A stretch of 64,000 nt of DNA from Erodium maritimum (lineage: Eukaryota > Streptophyta > Magnoliopsida > Geraniales > Geraniaceae): the NCBI GenBank assembly GCA_963921825.1, contig OY997594.1:56653675-56717674 (forward strand), written 5' to 3'. A program made the position numbers and the translations under genes. The first letter of the stretch is position 1, and every line of letters begins with the position of its first letter. Positions 32,188-42,336 of the stretch are shown here, in pieces. The notes below the pieces were generated by a model. It worked only from the letters and a program-made list of their open reading frames with translations, did not search any database and was not told the DNA's origin.

Positions 32188-34029
32188 GTGGCACTTCCCC
32201 CACCACCGAGAGGAGGACTGCCGGCACAGCAGGGTCGAGTCTTTGCAGTTACTGATTCCAGAGTTGAGAGGCCGTACACCGGCCATGAGGCCACTCAGGG
32301 TACGTGTTTACTTTATAATTCCTGGGCTTCATTTTTATTTGACACGGGAGCTTCCCATTCGTTCATCTCTTCGTCTATTGCTTTCTCCTTGGGTTTGCGG
32401 GTGGAGACTTTGAGTCAACCCCTTTGTTTGGAGACCCCGGCTACGGGTGAGGTGGTGTTGAGCACCGTTTGTAGAGACTGTGCGATTAGGGTGGCAGATT
32501 GCCCCTTTCTTGGTGACTTACTCGTTCTTGATATGAACGTCTTTGACGTAATTCTGGGTATGGACTGGCTCGCAAGGTATCGAGCGACGATCGATTGTTA
32601 TCGACGTCAGGTGACAGTGAGGTCAGGTGACCGGGTGATCACGTGTGTTTTGGGTAGCAAGAGCGGAGTTCTCCTATCCGCCTTGACGACGGGATCTAAG
32701 GCAGAGGTTGTTCAGAGTGGCAGAGAGCTACCGAGGGTAGTGCGTGAGTTTCCGGAGGTCTTCCCGGAGGAGCTATCAGGCTTGCCGCCAGCGCACGAGG
32801 TGGAGTTCAGGATCGATCTGATCCCGGGTACGGCGCCGATCTCGATGACGCCGTATCGGTTTGTGCCAGCCGAGTTGGTCGAGCTAAAGCGACAACTCGA
32901 GGAACTTCAGCAGAAGGGTTTCATCCGCCCGAGCGTATCTCCGTGGGGAGCACCCGCCCTCTTCGTGAAGAAGAAGGGTGGAGCCTTGAGGATGTGCATC
33001 GACTACCGGAAGCTGAACCGGGTGACAGTGAAGAACCGCTATCCGATACCGAGGATTGACGATATATTCGACCAGCTGAGGGGAGCAAAGTGTTTCTCGA
33101 AGATCGACCTTCGATCGGGGTACTACCAGCTGAGGGTCCGAGCCGAGGACGTAGAGAAGACAGCGTTCCGAACTCGTTATGGACACTTTGAGTTTCTGGT
33201 GATGCCGTTCAGTTTGACGAACGCACCGGCCGCCTTTATGGACTTGATGAATGGCATTTTCAGACCCTACCTAGACCAGTTTGTAGTAGTCTTTGTCGAT
33301 GACATCTTGATCTACTCGCCCAGTGAGGAGGCGCTTGAGGAGCATCTGAGGACCGTTTTGACACTCTTATGCACTCACCAGTTGTACGGCAATCTGGAGA
33401 AGTGCGAATTTTGGCTCACGGAGGTGAAGTTCCTCGGGCATGTGGTATCTCGAGAGGGCATCTTGGTCGACCCGGCAAAGGTTGATGCAGTGTCGAAGTG
33501 GGCCAGACCCAACAGTGTATTTGAGATTCGGAGCTTTCTAGGGTTGGCAGGTTATTACCGACGCTTTGTTCGGGATTTCTCGCGTCTAGCAGCATCTATG
33601 ACAACTTTGACTCGCAAGGGGGTGGAGTACCTTTGGACGGATGAGTGTGAGCACTCTTTCCGCGAGCTAAAGGCTCGATTGACAACCGCTCCAGTGTTGA
33701 TTGTTCCAGAGCGGGGAGTAGGCTATGACGTTTATTGTGACGCCTCAGGCGAAGGGATAGGTTGTGTTTTGATGCAGAGTGGAAAGGTAGTTGCTTACGG
33801 TTCGAGGCAGTTGAAGGTGCATGAGCGCAACTACCCGACCCATGATCTTGAGCTAGCAGCGGTGGTATTTGCGCTGAAGAGCTGGAGACACTATCTGTAC
33901 GGTGAGCAGTTCAGGGTGTTTTCAGATCACAAGAGCATCAAGTATATATTCTCTCAGCGCGATCTGAACATGCGCCAAAGGCCTCACCTGCAGACTTTGT
34001 TTCCCGATGCCTCACCTGCCAATAGGTGA
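32188..34029 (+). pseudogene. Protease-reverse transcriptase-RNase H of element C (3' truncated)
   Basis: 613 codons open. Domains in order: aspartic protease with DTGASHSF at residue 52; reverse transcriptase from about residue 190 with [14 protein letters not shown] and FVDDILIYS near residue 370; RNase H starting [10 protein letters not shown] near 515 with TYDLELAAV-type and FSDHKS blocks. In the RT block [12 protein letters not shown] a serine replaces the glycine seen in E ([12 protein letters not shown]). After DLNMRQR (about 33987) it runs into a deletion junction, with GCCTCACCTGC-like repeats on both sides, and stops at 34029. The RNase H end and the integrase zinc-binding domain are missing. 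Confidence 0.88.
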
Positions 34030-34835
34030 AGGCCGAGCATCAGCGTCCCGCAGGCTTGCTACAGCCTTTACCGATCCCCGAGTGGAAGTGGGAGCATGTA
34101 AATATGGATTTTGTGTGTGGGTTACCAAGGTCGTCGAAGGGTCACGATGCTGTTTGGGTGGTGGTTGATCGACTGACCAAGTCGGCACACTTTCTGGCTA
34201 TGAGGATGACTGATACTGTGGACATGTTGGGTCGGTTGTATGTCAGGGAGATTGTTCGCCTACATGGGGTACCAGTGTCAGTGGTATCTGATAGGGACCC
34301 TCGTTTCACATCCAGGTTCTGGAAGAGTCTACAGAAGGTTTTAGGCACTGAGGTACTATTGAGTACAACTTACCATCCTAAGACAGATGGACAGTCAGAG
34401 CGCACCATTCAGATTCTAGAGGACATGCTTCGAGCGTGTGTGCTTGACTTTCAGGGATCATGGCAGGATCATTTGCCTTTGGTAGAGTTTGCTTACAACA
34501 ACAGTTACCATTCCAGCATTGGTATGGCACCATTCGAGGCTTTGTATGGCAGGCCGTGTAGATCGCTGGTGTGTTGGGCTGAGGTTGGGGACCAGAGCTT
34601 ACTTGGACCCGACATGGTCAGAGAGACGACCGAGAAGGTCGCTTTGATTAGAGAGCGGTTGAAGACCGCACAGAGCCGGCAGAAGAGATATGCAGATAGA
34701 CGTCGCAGACCACTTGAGTTCGCGGTCGGGGAGCACGTATTTCTGAGGGTAAGCCAAAAGAAGGGTCTAGTGCGGTTTAACCGCAGCGGGGGCAAGCTCG
34801 CACCGCGTTTCATTGGACCATTTGAGATCTTATAG
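34030..34835 (+). pseudogene. Integrase core of element C
   Basis: Begins right after the deletion junction at [10 protein letters not shown], in a different frame from the upstream part. The DDE core is present: D in [10 protein letters not shown] in VVSDRDPRF, and E in [10 protein letters not shown]. The C-terminal GPF/Y-type module reads [20 protein letters not shown]. It ends at a TAG (34833-34835) where element E reads on. The HHCC zinc-binding domain is absent. Confidence 0.88.
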
Positions 34836-35147
34836 AGGATTGGGGTTGTAGCCTATCGGTTAGCTTTGCCACCGCAGCTTGGGAACGTGCACAACGTTTT
34901 CCACGTGTCCCAACTGCGGAAGTACATGGCAGATCCCTCGCACATCATTGAGTGGTCATACATCGAGGTAGCTGATGATGTCACTTATGAGGAGCAGCCC
35001 GTCGAGATCTTGGGTACAAAGGAGAAGGTCCTGTGGAACAAGACGATTCCGTTGGTCTTAGTACAGTGGGGTCACCAAGGAGCTGGGTCCACGTTGGAGC
35101 GCGAGGATGAGATCCGCGTGAAGTATCCCCACCTGTTCAACCTTTGA
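34836..35147 (+). pseudogene. Chromodomain end of pol of element C
   Basis: Same frame as the integrase but after the [29 protein letters not shown], then EEQPVEILGTKEKVLWNKTIPLVLVQW and STLEREDEIRVKYPHLF form the integrase tail and a chromodomain-like module, which places the element among chromoviruses. It ends with its own stop, 54 bp before the 3' LTR. Confidence 0.82.
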
Positions 35148-35185
35148 GGTACACCGTTGTCTTTAAATTTCGAGAACGAAATTCT

Positions 35186-35201
35186 TTTAAGGGGGGTAGA
35201 T
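35186..35201 (+). other. Polypurine tract of element C
   Basis: TTTAAGGGGGGTAGAT directly before the 3' LTR. Confidence 0.75.
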
Positions 35202-37885
35202 TCTAAGACCCGCCCCCGGTCGATCCCGGTAGAACCGGTGAATCCTAGCTAAGTTTGACTTTCGGTCGGAAAAGTCAACCGATGACTCGGAAAGTCATTC
35301 GGGACCTTTCCGGGGCCCAAAAAGCTTAGCCAACTTCACGGTTAGCTTTGTTGGGCCGTTTCCTTCAGTTTGACTGTATTTTTGTTAAAGTCAACCGTCG
35401 GTCAAATCTGGACTTTTTATCGGTTGTTTTCCGATAAAATATTGGAAAGCTGGAAATTATTTAAGTGGGAGTGACCTCACATGACACTTGTCATGCTTGG
35501 CTTGGAGGATGAAAATGAGGCTTCAAATGACCCTCATACCCTCCTAAGTTACCTTTAAAGGGATAAGACCTTAAGGGCTTTTGAGTAAATTGACATTTTA
35601 GGTCATTTAAAGGAAAGGGAGCAACAATTCAGCTCATTTCCTCTTGTTGCAGCCGAAAATCACAAGGAGAGAGGAGGAGAAGAGCTCATTTCTTGAGGAA
35701 GAAGATAGAGAAGAAAGCTTGGATTTTGGAGCTTGTTCTTGGTCCTTTTGCCTTCATTGTCACTTCATCTTCTTCATCTCATCTCCCTAGAGGTAAAGAT
35801 ACTCCTAACTCTCTATTTCATCCACTTCCAATCTATGGGTTTTGTGGGTTTTGGCTTAAAAGTTGAAGAACTTGCTTATTGATTGTTGCTTGGAGAAGAA
35901 GTAGTGAAGTAAGATGTTGGATTGTATTTTTGGTTGAAGTTTGATGAACCCATTGAGGGTGTTGTTGTTGGGTAACTTTGGTTGAACATTTTGGAGCTAA
36001 GAGAGCTTGGAAATGGGGTTTGTGTTGAGATTTTCGTGAAATTCGAGTTGGGGAAGAAAGGGGAAGGAGCTTGTCAGGTCTGATACGGAAGCTGACACGG
36101 ACCGGGCCAGGTGCCGGCACGGTATGCCACACGGAGCGGGCCTGGTACCGGCACGGCACACGGCACGGAACGGACGGGAGTCCGGCACGGTACCTGACAC
36201 GGTCCGTGTCGCTCTCCGGGCCGGTTTGTGACGCGTTCCGCGCTGGCTTCCGGGCCGACCTGTGACATGGTCCGTGCCATGTTCCGGCACGGCTAGCCAC
36301 ACGGTCCGTATGGCATTCTGGATCAGACCCCCAGAGCCCAAAACCCTTCCTTTTAGCTCAATTTGATTCCCACATTACCTCTTCAAACCTTGATCCATTT
36401 CTGAGCATTGTTGTGTATTTTGAGGAGAAGAACACTTTGTTGGGGGAACTAATTTGTGGTCTTTTTGTGGTTCAAAAACGTGGGACCAAGCTAGGAAAGA
36501 AGGAAGAACGTGGACGCAAGTTAGAGGAGAAAAGATCACGCCGGAAACTGTGTGAAGAACAGAGTGGTGACCACCGGGCTTATAATCAGAGTGTTGAGAG
36601 GAAGACCTTGAGGTAGGGAAAGTCTTAACTCCTCATTTATGATGCTTAGTATGCATGTTAGGCTATAGGATGCGAATAACTAGAATAATTGTCCTTCAAT
36701 TACTAATAACCGGAAGTGTCTAGTGGTGAATGATTAGGATGCCAATCACTAGTGTAACTCGCTTTCAATACTTGGGAATTGTTTTACTGGTAGAGCGGCC
36801 TTGGCAAAGCCCTCAGATTAGTTGCATGTTAGGATCACATGCTTGGTTGTTTGGTTGCTTAGTGGATAGGCTAAAGAGTCTAATGGAACTAGTTGAATTG
36901 CATATTTGAATGCTCGTTTGAAGGTTTTCATGATTGGTTGATTGAACTCGTGTTTGACTGTTGACTGTAGTTGAATGATTGCTTGATTTCCTTAAATGGT
37001 TGTTTGGAGCATCGAGTATGACTGGTTGTACCGAGCGGTGAAATCAGGGGATCGATGCCCCGTTGGGTCGCAACTGGTAAGTGAACGGTAAGTTGTGATT
37101 ATGTTATTCGTGTGTTGTGACCATGTGATTCGTGTGCTGTGTGTTGTGGTGAAAAGGTGATGCGTGAGCGATGTGTGATAGTGAAGTGGAGTTTGTTGGA
37201 ATGGATTGCTTCGTGTTTCGGTTTGAGTGTGTTACCTAATTATTATTTGATTATTATTGAATTGCCCAAGTGTATGCTTCCTATGGGAGTAATACCTTGG
37301 TTCCCGAGGACATAAAATCCTTTGGAGACGTTTCTGAGAATCCCGACGATATGCGCCCCGAAGGGTTGTTTCCGGTAGCCTCAATGATATGCGTCTCCTC
37401 TGGATTGGAGGGAAAATCCGAGGGGACACATCGTATGTGGATCGGAGGGTGGTGACTTCATGTGCCACGGCATGGATTGGTTTACCTATTGCCTATGAAT
37501 GTTAAGAGTTATCTTGTTGACTTTGCTGGTGAAATTATTGAGTTTAAAGTCGACCATGTTATGTATTTTCCCTATTGAGCGCAAGCTCACCCCTATGAGT
37601 TTATTGTTGTGATTACAGGCTTGATTGAGGAGTAGAAGCTCGGGAGCTTCTTGGTGTGGGTGTCTTGTAGAGACTTCGTTTTCATTTCATTTCAGTTTTG
37701 AACAAACCATGTTGGAGGATTATTATTACACCTCTGGAGGGTTATTTATGTTTTAAATTGAGTTATGTGGATTTGAGTTTTATATTGGAGATTTTCAGGA
37801 AGTTACTGTTGAGTTATTGTCTTTTTAATCGTTTTATCCTAGTCATGCCTCAAGTCCGGGCAAGAACCGGATTTGGGGCGTGACA
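35202..37885 (+). repeat. 3' LTR of element C (2684 bp)
   Basis: Matches the 5' LTR throughout with substitutions and indels: a 9-nt duplication near 35839 (GGGTTTTGT), a 30-nt deletion near 36665 within the AATAAAATTGG..CTATAGG region flanked by CTA, and the terminal TG changed to TC. Hairpin at 37576-37589 (TGAGCGCAAGCTCA). Ends TGACA at 37885. Confidence 0.9.
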
Positions 37886-37890
37886 AAGGC

Positions 37891-38147
37891 ATTGGGGTCG
37901 GTTGGGATAAATCGAATGGGGAAGGGTTCACATTGGAACGGGGTTGAGAGACCGTTGTTGGGCTGACCAGATAGGACGAGTTGGGGGTAAGAGTCAGGGA
38001 CACCGTCAGTGATAGAGGAGCCAAAGATGCGATAGGGGAAGGCTGAGATCGTCGCCTTTGAGACAGAGTAGGGCCACCAGACCTAGGCCGAGAAGAGCAA
38101 GGTCGACCTCGAGAAGAAGTATCCGTTTGTGCTAGCGGCGCAGAAAT
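37891..38147 (-). pseudogene. End of LINE ORF1 (5' piece of the split LINE)
   Basis: Resumes directly after element C's target duplication. The minus-strand frame reads proline/serine-rich sequence (SLTVSLTLTPNSSYLVSP...PMPL), typical of the tail of plant LINE ORF1, though not diagnostic. It ends at the 17-bp LINE target duplication (38148-38164), so the LINE was truncated at its 5' end here. Confidence 0.5.
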
Positions 38148-38164
38148 AGATATCTTAATGTCTT

Positions 38165-39440
38165 AATTGAAAAGACCTATTTATATGTGACAAATTATTG
38201 AAAATATTATTAATTTGTAAATTGCACTTTTGTGTTTATGGCTTTCGTACTCTCTTCTTGGCACTTTCGTAGGAGTGTAAGCGGATCAGATACTGTGTAG
38301 AAACTATTTAAATATCCTCTCCGGATCTTCTGGGTATAAAAATTTCATGTTTTTAACCTGTCTTAATTATCTATAAAATTCTATATTTTTGAGCTTTCGC
38401 ATTTCAGTCAGATCTTAATGAGCTCACTGTTTTGAGCCTAAATGTTCATTTCAACCTATTTAGTACCTCTGCAATTGAGAGGTGGCTCTTATATGCGTAC
38501 ATGGTTCCTGGGTGAGGTTTGGTGGTGTATGGTTGGTTGGGGTTCACCGTGTGTAGGGCTTGGTTCCATCGCATTTCTCGACATCTCTATCTGGTGTTGG
38601 TGGTGGTTTTGAAACATCGATGGTAGTCATGGTCTGGGGATTCTGGTAGCAGTGTGTGTCGTCAAAATTAATCGGTGTCAAGGGTTTTCAGTGGGGCTGG
38701 GAGGTTGATCACTGGGTCCGTTTAAATGCAAATATACGTCTCATTGAATTTTATTTTTGTGCTGATATATTATTTGTAGCTCATTTATAAAATGACTATA
38801 TTTTTCCAAAAATTTAGAACTATCATAATCACAAACATATTTTTAACACACAAAACTGAGATTTTATTGATATGAATAGAAAAAGCCATAGAGACCATAC
38901 AAGCATGGAAATGAAATAAGCAAACAAAATAGGATAAGATATAGTATCGGTGACGACCGAGACACTGATCGTATATCTAAAGACCCGGTGTGACCTAGGG
39001 AGATGCTAGGGGTGGTTCCATATTCTGGCTGTGTGAAGTACGATGAGTCCATTGTACTTTCTCCTTCTCGACTTGATCGGTTATGTTATTTCAGAACAGT
39101 CAGTCAAGGAGTATGTCGGGGAAAGGAGGAGGATGTGAGTTAAACAACAACTGAATTCTAGAGGCCGGGGTGTGCCTCCTCAGAAACAACCAGATATGCC
39201 CTAAGGTACTCATGGGGACCCGCAAGGTAGCTCATCGTGCCTCGCTTCTGCCCTAGCAGAGCCGTCTCCCTCAGCCGTGTCTATGGAGACCAGAATACCT
39301 TGGGTGGGAGTAGTAGAGTCGTTTGTCCCCGGTGATGAGATATACCAGTGGAGTTCCTCCATCCCTTGGTTTGGGACGCGTAGTTCCTCCGCCCGAGGAG
39401 GGGATGGATACCAGCAGGGGTCATCTTGTTGTGCCCTAGG
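38165..39440. other. Unassigned DNA between LINE and copia solo LTR
   Basis: No gene recognised. The minus strand has short open frames (38864-39052, 39210-39479) without motifs. The flank at 39130-39440 joins naturally with 40985 onward once the solo LTR is removed. Confidence 0.3.
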
Positions 39441-39447
39441 TGTCTCC

Positions 39448-40977
39448 TGAAGGATTCTAGGGTGCCAAAAACACAGCAAATCCCTAGAAATCCCTTAGGA
39501 TCCATGTAATTCAGAATAAATCGACAAACGAAAAAATAAATAGAGATTACCTCTTGTAGTTTCGAGACAGGGACCAAGTGCACTTTGATGGTTTGACGAA
39601 GTCGAGACGTCTTCAAAAGAATCCGTCCTCTTCAGGTATCCACACCAACAATCTCTTCCCAAAACCTCTCGTGTGCTAGCACCAAAAATCAGAACTTTTC
39701 TCTCAATTTCTTCTTTCTCTTTCTCTGGTTTTTCTCTCTCGTTTTTCCACACCCCCACTATCAGAAACGTAACCCCTATATCTGATTTCGTAAATCAAAA
39801 ATGGGTTACGAAATCAGATACGTGGACATATTTTAGGATGAGTAGAATTCAAAAATAACTTATTTGAATTTATAAAATTCAAATAATTATTAATTGAATT
39901 ATAAAAAAACAAAATAAACATAATGTATATAGGTTTTATTCCAAAGTTTAATCTGAAATAAATACTTATATATATAAATTTATTTCATTTGTCTTCCTAA
40001 TATAATCTAATTATATTAGTAATTAGAAAACGAGAAATGAATGAAATTATATTATATCAAATATAATATAAGTATATTCTATAGTTCAACACGATTTTGG
40101 GGTTGTTGTTGTGTGTGACCCTGTGGGCTCATACAACGTTGTCAGTGAGCCCGAAATCCCCGTTTCGTCCACATGTCATAGTTGGCCTCTAGCAAGGCAT
40201 TATGACTTCCCAAAGTTGTATGAAGATCGTCAATCTGATTTAACCTTTTACCGTTAATATCTTAATCCATTTGTCATCGATATCTCGATCGAATATAAGG
40301 CATAGGATCGTCATCCTTATTTTATTCGATCGTTAGTTTCTTGATCTTAAGTAGACTGCAAGTGATAACTCATTATCGATTCGCATGGTCATGCATTTCT
40401 GTAGTCTCACTTATCAAGGGGCCCAAACGATATCTCTCATATTTACATAAGTGACAAATCCCTTATCAGTCGCTCACATTCCTCACACAGACAATTATGT
40501 ATACGACAACAATCTTTATTGTTGTCCGGTCAAAGACAACGTTAAACTGCGTCAAGACACATAACCACCTATGTAGAAATCCATGACGATTATAAAGTCA
40601 AAGGACTTAAGTCATATTACGGTACTGAGAAATACTGATGACAGTTCCTATGTAGTATTCTCACAATGGGTCATCAAATACCATTTCCCTAAATGGCATC
40701 TATGATTTGACTCCATATCCAATATGAATGATCAGTAAAACATGATCATCAGTCAACATCATACTAGTCTTAGTATATCGGTAAGACCAGAGATCATTAG
40801 AATAATACCCTCTTTTTTCTTCTAAGAGTTTTACTATCAAGTCATGCAATTGATGACCTTAGAAAGAGTCGATTATTCATGCAATTAACATTTAACAAAA
40901 TGATAATGAAAGTGTCAATGTATTAATAAATGATGATGTCATACAAGAAAAGATTGGCATAGGGCATAAAACTAACA
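39448..40977 (-). mobile_element. Copia-type solo LTR (1530 bp)
   Basis: Read on the minus strand it starts TGTTAGTTTTATGCCCTATG at 40977, a start I associate with plant copia-type LTRs, and ends GGCACCCTAGAATCCTTCA at 39448, giving canonical TG..CA ends. Both sides abut a 7-bp direct repeat TGTCTCC (39441-39447 and 40978-40984). A 5-bp duplication is usual for copia, so either two extra bases match by chance or the boundary is slightly off. There is no internal region. Confidence 0.7.
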
Positions 40978-40984
40978 TGTCTCC

Positions 40985-42336
40985 TTAGGGTCAGTTCCAA
41001 TCCATTGGTCTCCCGTCCTTCGATATATGTGAGATTGGTCTCTCACGTCTCCCGAGTGAGTATTGTATGGACGGGTGTCGAGGACTACCCGAAGTAATCC
41101 ACGAGCCCTACTTGATTTGTCGAGCCATTATTGCACGACGAATCGAAATGCAAGAGATGATAAGTGCTGATGGTAAGCATGGTAAATGAACAACCATAGA
41201 GATCAACAGAGGAAAAGACGAGTGTGACGATGGAGGAGACCGTAAATAAAACTTTTTGAGGAAGAACCATTTGAAAGGAAAGAGAAACCTCAGGTTCCAA
41301 AAAGTGTTTTAGAAAACATAAATAACATCATAATCACAAACAATTCATTAACAATCAATGGTCAATTATGAACCGTTTATTTATTTTCTTTTATTCTCTC
41401 TCCAATTAATGTCACTTTTTGAAATCACTAAGCCTTATTCATGTGCAAAGCTATAGCTTTAATTAGACTCTCACTCAAAACTCTTCCATTTCTTGTCCAT
41501 TGCAAAAACAATCGTGCGTGGAATAGTTTGATTTCTAACAAAACTCTTGGGACCACACAAGCTTTAAAGCGAAACATGAGCATCTTAGTAGACAATAAAT
41601 TAATATGATGTCTAATTAATAGAATCAACATAGATCGATAGCGTAAACAATCATATATTTGACATGAAAACTAGACAATTGGATATTATATGTAAATGGT
41701 GAAGAATATACACAAATCCAAAACTGGTAATAGCTTGGAGAATATATCATCATCATCCATTACAAAACATTTTGTCACAACTGAAGTGCTCAGCCGACCA
41801 ACAAAAAAGGTTGTGAACCATTTTGATCGACAAAAAAAATTGAAATTGAAACTGTTCTTTAGAAGGAAGAACAGAATTTGAGTTACAAACACACGAGCAA
41901 TTCACAAGGATCCTCAACCACAAATCTCTACAACCAGAGAAAACAACAGGAGAATACTACAGAAGGACGGTCCACCAAGGGTACCACAACCAGCTCATTA
42001 GACACAGAAAATGCTGAAACCAACAACAACAACAAGGACTAAAACAACCAGAAGTTAACACAAATTGGTCTACAACCAGATTTATCAAACATTAAGCTCA
42101 TAGAAAAAGGGTGTTAATTATCCAAATTTAACTAACATTAAGCCCAAGAAGAATGCTTCCAACTAACCCAGAAAAACAAACACCTCAAATGTCCGGAAAA
42201 AAACTCCCTATTCAAATGTCGGCGGCCAACACCACGGACGGCAGAGGCTTACACCGGGAGAGAACTCAACCGGAACCCTAAAAGCCAAGCCAAAATCTGC
42301 TAATCTTCCCGAGGCCAAAAGCCCCTGAAGCTCTCT
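40985..42336. other. Unassigned DNA left of LTR D
   Basis: AT-rich, no gene recognised. On the minus strand 42336 down to about 41820 reads as transcribed-looking sequence rich in GTTG/TTGTT, ending in a run of A (41834-41841 on the plus strand) near AATTGAAATTGAAACTG. It may be the 3' part of a retroposed unit whose other part lies at 45184-45740, with LTR D between. This is speculative. Confidence 0.25.

Larger units (their letters stand above)
27020..37885 (+). mobile_element. Gypsy element C (Tekay/Del-like), complete ends, inactive
   Basis: 10,866 bp with a 5' LTR at 27020-29714, internal part 29715-35201 and 3' LTR 35202-37885. A perfect 5-bp target duplication AAGGC flanks it (27015-27019 and 37886-37890). 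It inserted in the minus-strand LINE. The coding part is broken by a frameshift and missing zinc knuckle in gag, by a deletion between RNase H and integrase, and by an in-frame stop before the chromodomain. The 3' LTR begins TCTAAG instead of TGTAAG. LTRs differ by numerous substitutions and several indels, so the insertion is older than E. Confidence 0.93.
23741..38147 (-). mobile_element. LINE on the minus strand, split by a MITE and by gypsy element C
   Basis: Bounded by a perfect 17-bp direct repeat AGATATCTTAATGTCTT (23724-23740 and 38148-38164). An A-rich tail on the minus strand lies at the left boundary (T-run at 23741). Removing the MITE and element C with their duplications leaves about 3.0 kb. 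Order on the minus strand: end of ORF1 (38147-37891), endonuclease, reverse transcriptase, then zf-RVT. This is shorter than a full plant L1, so it was 5'-truncated and has internal deletions. All frames are broken. Confidence 0.85.
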
